Source of the DNA: Thermanaerothrix solaris
GTDB taxonomy: Bacteria; Chloroflexota; Anaerolineae; Anaerolineales; Anaerolineaceae
Direction: 5' to 3'
Assembly (NCBI RefSeq): GCF_032334255.1
Contig: NZ_JAUHMF010000002.1
Coordinates: 992,001-1,056,000 of the forward strand
DNA: 64,000 bases
In this document: piece after piece, positions 52,890-60,886 of the stretch
Position numbering within the stretch: the first letter of the stretch is position 1
How the letters are laid out: every line of letters begins with the position of its first letter
The notes under the pieces: generated by a model
Database searches by the model: none
What the model was told of the DNA's origin: nothing
What the model saw: the letters and a program-made list of their open reading frames with translations, nothing else
Translations under genes and position numbers: made by a program

Positions 52890-53396
52890 TCAAATCGGGC
52901 GCAGCCGGAGCAAATTTTGTTTCTGAAGCACGCGTTCCCCGGGTTTAACGTAGATTTCAACGACTTGGCTGGCGTGAGGGGCGCGCAATTCATTTTGCAT
53001 TTTCATGGACTCTAGAACAATCAGAACGTCGTTGGCTTCGACCGTTTGGTCTTTATTAACCGGAATGGCCACGATCAAGCCGGGCATGGGGGCTTGAAGG
53101 ACATACTCCGAGCGCTCGGTAGAGTTGGTGGGATTGGCTTTGCGCAAAGTGTAGGCCGTCTTGTCCTCAACTTGAGCGAGGTAGGTACGTCCCTTAAGGT
53201 GGATCTCCCACTCTTCACCCTGGGGGGAAGCCAGCACTTCGTAGGATTTTCCGTTCACGATGAGTGAGAGCAGAGGGGAATCGGTAAGGGCGGCCAGATC
53301 CACCTCAATGATTTCTCCGTTGATGCGAACATGACGATCATCTAGGATCTCGATGTGATACTCTTGATTACCGATGCGCACCACGTAGCCGGTCAT
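52890..53396 (-). CDS. Biotin carboxyl carrier protein of an acyl-CoA carboxylase
   Basis: 168 residues. The C-terminal biotinyl domain (about 98-168) has APMPGLI and the biotinylation motif ESMKMQNE with K132. The N-terminal 85 residues form a beta-rich domain, probably the region that contacts the carboxylase subunits in propionyl/acetyl-CoA carboxylase alpha subunits. It lies 25 bases after the biotin carboxylase gene and is the last gene of the operon. Confidence 0.93.
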   Translation of the reverse strand: MTGYVVRIGNQEYHIEILDDRHVRINGEIIEVDLAALTDSPLLSLIVNGKSYEVLASPQGEEWEIHLKGRTYLAQVEDKTAYTLRKANPTNSTERSEYVLQAPMPGLIVAIPVNKDQTVEANDVLIVLESMKMQNELRAPHASQVVEIYVKPGERVLQKQNLLRLRPI

Positions 53397-53421
53397 TTTA
53401 CCCCTTGATGGTCCAATCGAG

Positions 53422-54933
53422 CTATCGCAAGGCGTATTCCCATCGCCCTACCCATTTCCAGGCGCTGATCGGGCGTGCCGAATGATAGGATGGTGCAACA
53501 GTCTGTGGACGTTGGCGGTGAGTCACCAATGCGGCTGTAATGGCGGCTAGCAGGGCAGCGGTTTTTTCATCGTTGTTTTGGAGTGTGAGTAGATGGTTGT
53601 CTACGAAGGAAGTATCACACTGGCCGGCGATGAAACGGGGGTTATTCAATAACGCCAGGTGGAAGGGGATGTTGGTCTGCACTCCGACGATTCGCAATTC
53701 TTCGAGCGCCCGCCGCATGCGCTGAATAGCTTCGACGCGGGATTCCCCCCAGGTAATCAATTTAGCGATCAGGGGATCGTAATAAGGCGTGATCTCATAG
53801 CCAGCGTAAATTCCGCTATCCAGACGGACGCCAGGCCCAGCCGGGGTAAATAAATGGCGAATCTGTCCTATCATAGGGATAAAGTTATGGGCGGGGTCTT
53901 CGGCGTTGATACGGCACTCAATAGCCGCTCCGTGGATTTGGATGTCTTCCTGACTAAACCGTAACGGGCGCCCCATAGCAATCAGTATCTGTTCCTTGAC
54001 CAGATCAATGCCGGTCACCATTTCGGTAACCGGATGTTCTACCTGTAAACGCGTATTCATTTCTAGAAAGTAAAAATTGCGGTTTTGATCAACTAGAAAC
54101 TCGATGGTTCCGGCGTTGACGTATCCCACGGCTTGGGCTGCACGAACGGCTACCTTGCCCATTTGGGCGCGCAGGTCGGGGTTTTCGGCGAGCAAGGGTG
54201 ATGGGGATTCTTCCACCAATTTCTGATGGCGGCGTTGGATGGAGCATTCGCGTTCACCCAGATGAACGATGTTCCCGAACTGGTCTGCCAGAATTTGAAA
54301 TTCAATATGTCGTGCACCAGGGATGAGTTTTTCAAGGTAAATATTACCGTCGCCAAACGCAGCTTCGGCTTCACGCCGCGCGGATTTTAGCAAATCCGGC
54401 ATTTCTTCTAGCGAGTGCACCTCGCGCATGCCCTTGCCCCCACCACCAGCGGTGGCTTTGATGAGCAGGGGGAAGCCTATTTGGGGGGCGATGGCTAATA
54501 GTTCCTCATCGCTGAGGTTGCCTTCTCCCTCAGTACCGGGCACGACCGGAACGCCGGCGGCGGCTACAGTTGCGCGAGCCACGGCTTTATCACCCATTGC
54601 GGCAATGGCCGAGGGTTTGGGCCCAATAAAGACGATTCCTGCATCCTGGCAGGCCTGAGCAAAATCGGCTCGCTCGGCCAGGAAACCGTAACCGGGATGA
54701 ATAGCATCAGCGCCGCATTTGCGGGCAATGGCTAAAATCTTATCTGCGCAGAGATAGGATTCGCGTGCCGGTGATGGGCCGAGGTAATAAGCCTCATCGG
54801 CATAACGCACGTGGAGAGCCTGGCGATCAGCATCTGAGTAAACCGCTACGCTTTGAATGCCTAATTCTCGGCAGGCGCGGGCAATACGAACGGCGATTTC
54901 GCCGCGGTTAGCAATCAAAATTTTCTTAAACAT
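53422..54933 (-). CDS. Biotin carboxylase subunit of an acyl-CoA carboxylase
   Basis: 503 residues: N-terminal FKKILIANRGEIAVRIARAC, ATP-grasp with glycine loop KATAGGGGKGMREV, HIEFQILADQFGNIVHLGERECS and LEMNTRLQVEHPVTEMVTG, all signatures of the AccC/PccA biotin carboxylase. It carboxylates biotin on the carrier using ATP and bicarbonate. The C-terminal 50 residues (PQTVAPSYHSARPIS) go slightly beyond AccC (about 450). It lies 30 bases after the carboxyltransferase gene. Confidence 0.96.
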   Translation of the reverse strand: MFKKILIANRGEIAVRIARACRELGIQSVAVYSDADRQALHVRYADEAYYLGPSPARESYLCADKILAIARKCGADAIHPGYGFLAERADFAQACQDAGIVFIGPKPSAIAAMGDKAVARATVAAAGVPVVPGTEGEGNLSDEELLAIAPQIGFPLLIKATAGGGGKGMREVHSLEEMPDLLKSARREAEAAFGDGNIYLEKLIPGARHIEFQILADQFGNIVHLGERECSIQRRHQKLVEESPSPLLAENPDLRAQMGKVAVRAAQAVGYVNAGTIEFLVDQNRNFYFLEMNTRLQVEHPVTEMVTGIDLVKEQILIAMGRPLRFSQEDIQIHGAAIECRINAEDPAHNFIPMIGQIRHLFTPAGPGVRLDSGIYAGYEITPYYDPLIAKLITWGESRVEAIQRMRRALEELRIVGVQTNIPFHLALLNNPRFIAGQCDTSFVDNHLLTLQNNDEKTAALLAAITAALVTHRQRPQTVAPSYHSARPISAWKWVGRWEYALR

Positions 54934-54963
54934 TGGGCCTCCTTTGCCGTCTCCTCAGGTTAG

Positions 54964-56514
54964 TTACAAAGGAATGTTGCCATGTTTCTTAGGTGGATTG
55001 GTATCGCGTTTGTTGATCAACATTTGTAAGCCTTCGATCAGGCGTGGGCGAGTTTCGCGGGGTTCAATGACATCATCAATGTACCCTCGTGCTGCCGCTA
55101 CGTAGGGATTGGCAAATTTCTCGCGATATTCTTGTACCAGTTCTGCCTTGCGTTGGGTGGGGTTTGTAGAGGCTTCCAGTTCCTTTCGGAAGATAATGTT
55201 CATGGCACCTTCGGGGCCCATGACGGCGATTTCGGCGGAAGGCCAGGCCAAGTTAAGGTCCGACCGCAAGTGCTTGCTGCTCATCACGATATAAGCCCCA
55301 CCGTAAGCCTTGCGCGTGATCACGGTGAGCTTAGGCACGGTGGCTTCACAATAGGCATGGAGGAGTTTTGCCCCGGCGCGAATCACCCCCCCATGTTCCT
55401 GGGCTGTGCCAGGCATAAAGCCGGGCACATCCACAAAAGTAACCAGTGGAATATTGAAAGCGTCACAGAAGCGGACAAAGCGGGCAGCCTTTTCAGCAGC
55501 ATGGATATCGAGCACCCCAGCCAATACCGCAGGTTGGTTGGCAATGATACCTACACTGTAACCTCCAAGGCGGGCAAATCCGATAACAATGTTGGGAGCA
55601 AAAGATTCTTGCAATTCAAAAAATTGCCCATCATCCACGATGAGGTTTAAAACGGCTTTGATATCATAAGCGCGCGAAGGGTCATCCGGGACCAAATCAT
55701 CGAGGGCTTCTTCCGTGCGTGCGGGATCATCCGAAGAGGCAACAAAAGGCGGGTCACTCATGTTGTTGGAAGGCAGGTAACCGAGCAGTTGACGGGTGAG
55801 TGATAGAGCTTCGGCTTCGCTCTCAGCAACGCGGTGCGCAACGCCGGAGAGTTGGGCGTGAACATCCGCCCCTCCCAATTGTTCAAAAGTGACCTCTTCG
55901 TGGGTGACTGCTTTCACGACCTCAGGACCGGTGACAAACATTTGCGATGAACCGCGGACCATAAAGATGAAGTCGGTCAAGGCGGGCGAATAAACCGCCC
56001 CCCCGGCGCAGGGCCCCATGATCAGAGAAATTTGAGGAATGACCCCTGAAGCCAAGGTGTTACGCAAAAACACATCACCATAGCCGGCCAGCGCATCTAT
56101 CCCTTCTTGAATGCGTGCCCCACCCGAATCGTTAATACCGATCAGGGGAGCACCGTTTTTCATGGCTAAGTCCATCACCTTGCAAATTTTCTGCGCATGA
56201 ATCTCACCCAGGCTGCCCCCGAGCACGGTGAAATCTTGGGAGAAAATAAAAACCTGACGGCCCTCGATCGTCCCCCAGCCGGTCACGACCCCATCACCCA
56301 AGTAACGTTGCTGATCGAGGCCAAAGTCATGGCAGCGGTGAAGTGCCAGTGTATCGAGTTCACGGAATGAACCGGGATCAAGTAAAAGATCAATGCGCTC
56401 GCGGGCGGTTAATCGTCCTTTTTTATGTTGAACCTCAATCCGTTCAATGCCGCCTCCTAGGCGGGCTTGGGCCTTGAGCGTGCGTAAGCGTTGGAGTTTG
56501 GGGTTATCACTCAT
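54964..56514 (-). CDS. Acyl-CoA carboxylase carboxyltransferase (PccB/MmdA type)
   Basis: 516 residues, a single-chain crotonase-fold carboxyltransferase: KKGRLTARERIDLLLDPGSF, GGSLGEIHAQKICKVMDLA, INDSGGARIQEGIDAL, then the acyl-CoA half with VDVPGFMPGTAQEHGGVIR and KAYGGAYIVMSSKHLRSD. One-chain PccB/MmdA form rather than split AccA/AccD, so propionyl-CoA or acetyl-CoA (or both) may be carboxylated. It is the first gene of a three-gene carboxylase operon with biotin carboxylase and carrier. Confidence 0.95.
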   Translation of the reverse strand: MSDNPKLQRLRTLKAQARLGGGIERIEVQHKKGRLTARERIDLLLDPGSFRELDTLALHRCHDFGLDQQRYLGDGVVTGWGTIEGRQVFIFSQDFTVLGGSLGEIHAQKICKVMDLAMKNGAPLIGINDSGGARIQEGIDALAGYGDVFLRNTLASGVIPQISLIMGPCAGGAVYSPALTDFIFMVRGSSQMFVTGPEVVKAVTHEEVTFEQLGGADVHAQLSGVAHRVAESEAEALSLTRQLLGYLPSNNMSDPPFVASSDDPARTEEALDDLVPDDPSRAYDIKAVLNLIVDDGQFFELQESFAPNIVIGFARLGGYSVGIIANQPAVLAGVLDIHAAEKAARFVRFCDAFNIPLVTFVDVPGFMPGTAQEHGGVIRAGAKLLHAYCEATVPKLTVITRKAYGGAYIVMSSKHLRSDLNLAWPSAEIAVMGPEGAMNIIFRKELEASTNPTQRKAELVQEYREKFANPYVAAARGYIDDVIEPRETRPRLIEGLQMLINKRDTNPPKKHGNIPL

Positions 56515-56858
56515 GGCGGGATATCTTAATCTTCAGGATGGGCATTGTGGCTCTCTTCAATGTGCTTGGATGCCTGTGCATCCTTGACCTAATCAAATTA
56601 ACCCCGTTTACGTGTTTCGTTGCGGGGTTTTGAGCCAAGAAACAGTTTACGTAGAGCGTTTTCATTGGTAGCCGTCTCAATATTCCTGCTCTGGAATATA
56701 TGACGCTGTTTATCCTATTTCGATAGAACCCTCAAAATCTATCAAACTTTCTTTGGAACGAAATCCACTTTGATATACTTGGAACTGGTGGCGAGGGATT
56801 CAGTTGGCAGTGCCTTTTTTTGTTATGTCTCTATGACCCTTGTGAACGGAGGTAGCAA
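56515..56858. other. Intergenic region between divergent carboxylase and mscS genes
   Basis: About 340 bases. I see a small AACCCCG/CGGGGTT stem (56600-56629) followed by TTTT, and two copies of GTTTACGT at 56606 and about 56645. Promoters for both divergent genes should be here, but no convincing -35/-10 pair stands out. Confidence 0.4.
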
Positions 56859-57410
56859 ATGTTGGGGTTTTCGTTGGTTCAAGTAGTGGCCTTATTGGCG
56901 AAACCGGTATTCATTATCATCTTGGCGATCATTGCTCAGAGGCTGAGCGTCTCCGGTTTTCATGCCCTTGAGAAACGGCTGTTGACGCGATGGGTGGCAT
57001 TACCGCAACGTAAGGGGCGCATTCATACTCTCGTTCAACTTGGACAACACACTGTCAATGTAGTGATTGTTGTGTTGGCGTTGCTTATGGTGTTGCACAC
57101 GATGGGCATTAATATCTTGCCTCTTTTGACCGGCGCAGGTGTTTTAGGATTGGCTCTCTCTCTAGGGACCCAAACACTGGTGCGCGATGTCATCAACGGA
57201 GTCTTTATCCTTCTGGAAGGACAATTTGAGCTGGGGGATACAATTCGAATTGGAGACCACGAAGGCGTGGTAGAGGAAATGACCTTGCGGATAACTCGAG
57301 TGCGAGATGGAGAAGGAAATATCCATATCTTACCCAATGGTGAGATTCGCATGGTGGTTAACCTCAGCAAACCGCACCTGGCCGGTGGGGTGGTGCAGGA
57401 ACCTGAATAA
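56859..57410 (+). CDS. Minimal MscS-family mechanosensitive channel
   Basis: 183 residues: three TM segments with the pore-lining helix in GVLGLALSLGTQTLVRDVINGVFILLE region, then the beta domain with LGDTIRIGDHEGVVEEMTLRITRVRDGEGNIHILPNGEI. The C-terminal alpha/beta vestibule of MscS (about 100 residues) is missing, so the protein ends after the beta domain. A GGAGG motif lies 7 bases before the ATG. It is probably a shortened channel or a regulator of ion flux. Confidence 0.88.
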   Translation: MLGFSLVQVVALLAKPVFIIILAIIAQRLSVSGFHALEKRLLTRWVALPQRKGRIHTLVQLGQHTVNVVIVVLALLMVLHTMGINILPLLTGAGVLGLALSLGTQTLVRDVINGVFILLEGQFELGDTIRIGDHEGVVEEMTLRITRVRDGEGNIHILPNGEIRMVVNLSKPHLAGGVVQEPE

Positions 57411-57464
57411 AATCTGACGACAAAAATGTGTTAAAATCTAAATTCCGATATAGGAGGTCGAAAT

Positions 57465-57665
57465 ATGGCGGTGGTGTTGATCTTGCGCAAGCAAGAATAT
57501 CAACTTGAAGGGACAATGACGGTCAAGGAGGCTTTGAAACACTTAAACCTATCTCCCGAGTCGCACTTGGTTGTGCGCAACGGCGAGTTGCTTAATGAGA
57601 ACGATGTGTTAAGAGATGGCGATGTGGTCAAGATTGTCCCCTCAATCTCTGGAGGTGGATGGTGA
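57465..57665 (+). CDS. ThiS/MoaD-type ubiquitin-like sulfur carrier
   Basis: 66 residues: VLILRKQEYQLEGTMTVKEAL, LVVRNGELLNENDVLRDGDVVKIV, ending ISGGGW. This is the ubiquitin-like beta-grasp sulfur-carrier fold (TtuB, ThiS, MoaD group). The usual terminal GG is followed by an extra Trp before the stop, unlike typical members. GGAGG precedes the ATG. The stop overlaps the start of the TtuA-like gene, so this is likely the sulfur donor of that enzyme. Confidence 0.88.
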   Translation: MAVVLILRKQEYQLEGTMTVKEALKHLNLSPESHLVVRNGELLNENDVLRDGDVVKIVPSISGGGW

Positions 57666-58639
57666 GCGTGCATGTTTCGATGAGATGTCACAAATGTGAT
57701 GAGCGTGCTGTCATTCGGATGCGCCAGCACCGGCTAGCACTGTGTCGGACGCATTATATCGAGTGGTTCGTTCAGCAGACTCAGCGCATGATTGAGAAAT
57801 ACCACATGTTTACCCACGAAGAGAAAGTATTGGTGGCTGTTTCGGGGGGTAAGGACTCACTGGCTTTGTGGGATGTGCTGTGGCAGTTAGGTTACCATGC
57901 GGAGGGTCTGTATATCCACTTGGGAATTGATGAGGGGATCCAATACTCAACCGAATCAGAGCGCTTGGCACGCGAGTTTGCCGAACAGCGCGGTTTAGTA
58001 CTTCACGTGATCAATGTGGCGCAAGTGCATGGCGAGACGGTGCCCGAGATCGCCCGGCGCACTCGTCGTGGACGCGATAAACCCTGTGCAGTATGTGGGC
58101 TAATTAAGCGCCATGATATGAATCAAGCCGCATTGGACTTGGGATTTAATGTCCTCGCTACTGCCCATAACCTGGATGACGAAGTAGCGTTTCTGTTTGG
58201 AAACGTCTTTCATTGGAATTTGGAGCAAATGCGGCGTCAATCCCCCGTATTGCCTGAATCGCCGGGATTTGCCCGTAAGGTCAAACCTTTCTGTCGCTTC
58301 AGCGAACGCGAAACTGCAGCCTACTCTCTGGTACGGGGTATTGCCTATATTGAAGATGAATGTCCCTTCGCTGAGGGTAGTAAACAATTGCTTTATAAAG
58401 ATCTGCTCAATCGGTTGGAAGAAGTTGAACCGGGGGCAAAACTGCGCTTTTACCTCGGTTTTCTGGAGGCGCGTGATTCCGGGCAGTTAATTCTTCCCCG
58501 TGAGGAAGAAATCCCGCTCGAATTACACCCCTGCCCTCGGTGCGGTCAACCTACCACATCACCCGGTTTGTGTGCCTACTGCCGCTTGTTCGAGAGTGAG
58601 TCGCTGGGAACGCTGGGGACGCCGGTGCAGCCTAAGTGA
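57662..58639 (+). CDS. ttuA: TtuA/Ncs6-family tRNA 2-thiolation enzyme
   Basis: About 325 residues. N-terminal zinc site RCHKCDERAVI with a second pair near LCRTHY, the PP-loop VLVAVSGGKDSLALWDVL, the catalytic CAVCGLIKRHDMNQAAL, TAHNLDDEVAFLFGN, and a C-terminal zinc ribbon CPRCGQ...CAYC. Together these are the TtuA/Ncs6 signature; with the carrier gene it fits thermophile 2-thiouridine-54 synthesis, which raises tRNA stability, though a wobble-position Ncs6-like role cannot be excluded. The start is GTG 57662 (GGAGG at 6 bases) overlapping the carrier stop; ATG 57659 is an alternative. Confidence 0.88.
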   Translation: MSVHVSMRCHKCDERAVIRMRQHRLALCRTHYIEWFVQQTQRMIEKYHMFTHEEKVLVAVSGGKDSLALWDVLWQLGYHAEGLYIHLGIDEGIQYSTESERLAREFAEQRGLVLHVINVAQVHGETVPEIARRTRRGRDKPCAVCGLIKRHDMNQAALDLGFNVLATAHNLDDEVAFLFGNVFHWNLEQMRRQSPVLPESPGFARKVKPFCRFSERETAAYSLVRGIAYIEDECPFAEGSKQLLYKDLLNRLEEVEPGAKLRFYLGFLEARDSGQLILPREEEIPLELHPCPRCGQPTTSPGLCAYCRLFESESLGTLGTPVQPK

Positions 58640-58691
58640 ACATCTCAATGCAAAGTATAAATGTCCCCCGAATTACAACCTAGAGATGTTC
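58638..58691. terminator. Hairpin at the ttuA stop
   Basis: GAACATCTC (58638-58646) pairs perfectly with GAGATGTTC (58683-58691). Between the arms lies the IS-end-like sequence 58650-58668. It could be a terminator or the outer edge of the IS remnant. Confidence 0.4.
58650..58668 (+). repeat. Putative left terminal repeat of an ISNCY-type element
   Basis: GCAAAGTATAAATGTCCCC here resembles GCAACGTTAAAATGTCCCC on the minus strand at 61616-61598, about 16 of 19 bases, in opposite orientation as terminal inverted repeats would be. Confidence 0.5.
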
Positions 58692-58793
58692 CAACAAAAG
58701 GGTTGAGAAGAGGTGGAGGGCAGACCGGGCTGGGATAAGCGGATTAGCCTGGCCTGCTTGAGTAGAGCCAGCAAAGGCAACAGACGGGCGATT

Positions 58794-59510
58794 TCAGTCA
58801 GCGTCATGGGGTGAAGCCTCTTGAATAGGTTTGCCGTTGAGATGGTGTCCATAGCGCCGCCAGGGGTGGTTGGGAGCAGGGGATGGCGGCGTTTTGATTT
58901 GGCGGTCGAGGGTTTTGGTATCCACGATGTCGGCTTGTCGAGCAGGCTTTTGGTAAATCGAGTAAGCTAAGGGCTGGTTTTGGTAGAGGATGGTGACGTC
59001 GCCGTGGGGGTTTTCGCAGACGGTGACCCAGGCATGGCGCAGGGCATAGGCAGGGCGGTCAGATTGGATTGGGTAAATCGTCTGCTTGAATTGGACGCCG
59101 CTGGCGCATCGGGTGCAGCGGCGGTCTCTTCGCCCGCCTTGGCTTCCACAAGCCTTCGGCGATCATGATCTTGCGCACACTACTTTCCCGTGAGATAGAG
59201 AGATGGTGCTGCTCAGTCAGCTTCTCGTGGGCTAAGGTCGGCCCAAAGTCGGCGTAGCGTTGATAGAGCAGGTCAAGGACTTTCTGCTGCGTTTCCTCCT
59301 TCAGGCGATGGTTGCTGGGTTTACCCCGCCGTGGCTCACCAAGCCTGCCGCACCCTGGGTCTTGTGGGCACGATACAGCCGCTTGATCTGCCGCACGCTC
59401 AAATCCAGCAGCCGGGCAGCTTCGATTTGCGTCAAGCGTTTCTCCTTGATCCTTTGCATTGTTTCTAGACGGGTGATTTCTGGGTTGCTCATCTTCAGTA
59501 GTTCATCCAT
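58794..59510 (-). pseudogene. Internally deleted, frameshifted ISNCY-family transposase
   Basis: Reading the minus strand from ATG 59510, the N-terminal HTH region (MSNPEITRLETMQRIKEKR, LTQIEAARLLDLSVRQIKRL) is clear. A frameshift near 59320 is followed in another frame by HRLKEETQQKVLDLLYQRY, LAHEKLTEQHH and IMIAEGLWKPRR. Then the sequence jumps directly to the C-terminal part in a third frame (RPAYALRHAWVTVCENPHGD, ADIVDTKTLDRQIKTPP, NHPWRRYGHH), ending at a TGA at 58794. The central DDE catalytic region, some 200-250 residues, is missing. Two frameshifts and this deletion make it dead. The upstream leader of the gene (GTTCATCCATG...GTTTCCC on the plus strand) recurs at 61571. Confidence 0.85.
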
Positions 59511-59524
59511 GTTTGTGTTTCCCT
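59485..59524. repeat. 40-bp IS 5'-end repeat, copy 1
   Basis: It matches 61553-61592 at about 37 of 40 positions and covers the start codon and leader of the ISNCY transposase. To its right the two copies diverge at once. Confidence 0.8.
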
Positions 59525-59602
59525 GATGGGATAACTTAAGCAAGAGATTGTGCATAAGCATGAGATAGAACATAAGCATGAATTAAAGTTTAAGCATGAG
59601 AT

Positions 59603-59688
59603 GCAGAGCAAGCAGCAGAGCAAGCAGCAGAGCAAGCAGCAGAGCAAGCAGCAGAGCAAGCAGCAGAGCAAGCAGCAGAGCAAGCAGA
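59603..59688. repeat. 12-bp tandem repeat array
   Basis: About seven copies of GCAGAGCAAGCA in perfect tandem. In one plus-strand frame it reads QQSK repeats, and on the minus strand CCLL repeats. Just upstream are degenerate AAGCATGAG repeats. No ribosome-binding site makes these reading frames credible as genes. Confidence 0.85.
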
Positions 59689-59768
59689 AGCGACTTTTGG
59701 CCATGTCGCTTGAATCTGAGCCATCCCTGCCACACCCCGCCCCCCACCCTCTAAGGTAAATCGGACAT

Positions 59769-59790
59769 GGGGGGAGGCAAGCCTCCCCCC
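59769..59790. repeat. G6/C6 palindrome, copy 1
   Basis: GGGGGGAGGC-AA-GCCTCCCCCC, a perfect 10-bp palindrome, preceded by ACAT and followed by AAACCCCCC. A similar unit with the same flanks lies at 61263-61281. Confidence 0.8.
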
Positions 59791-59814
59791 AAACCCCCCT
59801 CAGCCTATACCTCG

Positions 59815-60146
59815 TCAGGGTAGGCCCTCAGGGTAGGCCTTCAGGGTAGGCCCTCAGGGTAGGCCCTCAGGGGGGTAGGCCCTCAGGGTAGGCCTTCAGG
59901 GTAGGCCCTCAGGGTAGGCCCTCAGGGTAGGCCTTCAGGGTCAGGGTAGGCCCTCAGGGTAGGCCCTCAGGGTCAGGGTAGGCCCTCAGGGTAGGCCTTC
60001 AGGGTCAGGGTAGGCCCTCAGGGTAGGCCTTCAGGGTAGGCCCTCAGGGTAGGCCCTCAGGGCCAGGGTAGGCCCTCAGGGTAGGCCCTCAGGGTAGGCC
60101 TTCAGGGTAGGCCTTCAGGGTCAGGGTAGGCCTTCAGGGTCAGGGG
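59815..60146. repeat. Array of about 22 copies of GTAGGCC(C/T)TC
   Basis: I count about 22 copies of the 10-bp core inside a 13-bp unit AGGGTAGGCC(C/T)TC, with variable insertions of TCAGGG or GGGG between some units. Each unit contains AGGG and CCCT, so neighbouring copies can pair into many small stems. There are no spacers of constant length. It is noncoding in all frames because a 13-bp period rotates the frame. Confidence 0.85.
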
Positions 60147-60187
60147 TGTTGATCCGCCCTCCCGTTGGTCGGGCGGGGGGTGCGCCG

Positions 60188-60246
60188 CCCCCCCTCCCCC
60201 CTCCCCCCGCCCCCAAACCCCCACCCCCCACACCTCCCAACCCCCC
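60188..60246 (-). repeat. G-quadruplex-prone G-run cluster (minus strand)
   Basis: The minus strand carries at least six runs of five or more G within 60 bases, separated by short loops, a very strong quadruplex candidate. The plus strand is correspondingly C-rich. Confidence 0.7.
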
Positions 60247-60279
60247 GAAAAAGGTATCTCAAACATGGGGGCGGGGGGA

Positions 60280-60576
60280 TTATGGGGGACTAGGGGGGAC
60301 GCGGGCTTTGCCCCTCCGCCCCTCGCTCCGCTCGGGGGTCGGGCGCACCCCCTTAGATTCAAGATGAGATAAAGCCCGCCGTGATGTCGACAATACCCCA
60401 TAGCAACAGGCAATATAGACCAACCCCGGGTTTGTCCGTGCCCCCACCCTTAACCGCATCCGCCAAAGGTGAAACTCAACCGTGCGCTTGCTCCGCCCCG
60501 ATAGAGCCGCCATCTCCGCAACCGATAACCCTTGCGCCAGCCAGGTTAGAATCTGAAGATCAAAGGGCGTGAGCAA
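60280..60576 (-). CDS. Short solitary LuxR/GerE-type HTH protein
   Basis: About 98 residues from a TTG start. LTPFDLQILTWLAQGLSVAEMAAL and GRSKRTVEFHLWRMRLRVGARTN form the LuxR-type helix-turn-helix. The domain ends by residue 60; the rest (ESKGVRPTPERSEGRRGKARVPP) is low-complexity and runs into the GC-rich repeat region, suggesting an eroded or fused 3' end. There is no receiver or ligand-binding domain. It follows the unknown small gene by about 31 bases on the same strand. No good Shine-Dalgarno is seen. Confidence 0.6.
   Translation of the reverse strand: MLTPFDLQILTWLAQGLSVAEMAALSGRSKRTVEFHLWRMRLRVGARTNPGLVYIACCYGVLSTSRRALSHLESKGVRPTPERSEGRRGKARVPPSPP
60301..60379. repeat. Inverted repeat inside the solitary HTH gene
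   Basis: GCGGGCTTT (60301-60309) and AAAGCCCGC (60371-60379) are perfect complements flanking the GC-rich tail. Confidence 0.5.
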
Positions 60577-60607
60577 AATGCGGAAAACCCTAAGCCCCGC
60601 CCCATTC

Positions 60608-60877
60608 TCAAGAATAACTCACCTCACGCCCCCCCAATTCATCCCCCTTAGCCACCAAATCCCTAACCCTTTCCCACCGCTCCCCGCCATCCTCAAAGGC
60701 CAATAAAAAAAACACCTGTGGATCAAGATCCACCACACGGCACACATCATAAGCCATCAAATCAAGCGAAAGTGTAACCTCCCCCTTGCGGTTAGCCGCT
60801 AGTCGCCATTCATCAAAAAGCCTGATCAACCGCCCTAACACCATCATATCAACGTGCACCTTTGAACGTCTTTCCAT
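60608..60877 (-). CDS. Small protein of unknown function under a palindromic operator
   Basis: 89 residues (MERRSKVHVDMMVLGRLIRL ... EVTLSLDLMAYDVCRVVDLD). The ATG has GGAGG at 6 bases, a strong sign of a real gene. Family not recognised. It could be a small regulator or partner of the adjacent HTH protein encoded just downstream. Two copies of CCATATATGG lie directly in front of it, one overlapping the Shine-Dalgarno, as an auto-repressor arrangement would have. It contains a YDVCRVVDLDPQVFFLL stretch. Confidence 0.65.
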   Translation of the reverse strand: MERRSKVHVDMMVLGRLIRLFDEWRLAANRKGEVTLSLDLMAYDVCRVVDLDPQVFFLLAFEDGGERWERVRDLVAKGDELGGREVSYS

Positions 60878-60886
60878 GGTGAACCT

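Noticed and set aside
56600..56630. Small stem AACCCCG/CGGGGTT as a terminator of the carboxylase operon
   Set aside because: It is upstream of that operon, not downstream, and has a 16-base loop, so I do not call it a terminator.
59550..59759. A plus-strand ORF of 69 codons rich in HKHE and QQSK repeats
   Set aside because: It is made by the 12-bp tandem array and has no ribosome-binding site or domain; I list it as a repeat only.
59815..60146. Possible CRISPR array
   Set aside because: The repeat is only 10-13 bp, has no spacers of regular length, and no cas genes are nearby.
60146..60367. Proline-rich ORF over the C-run region and the minus-strand counterpart at 60102-60413
   Set aside because: It comes from low-complexity C/G runs and repeat array with no start signal or family.
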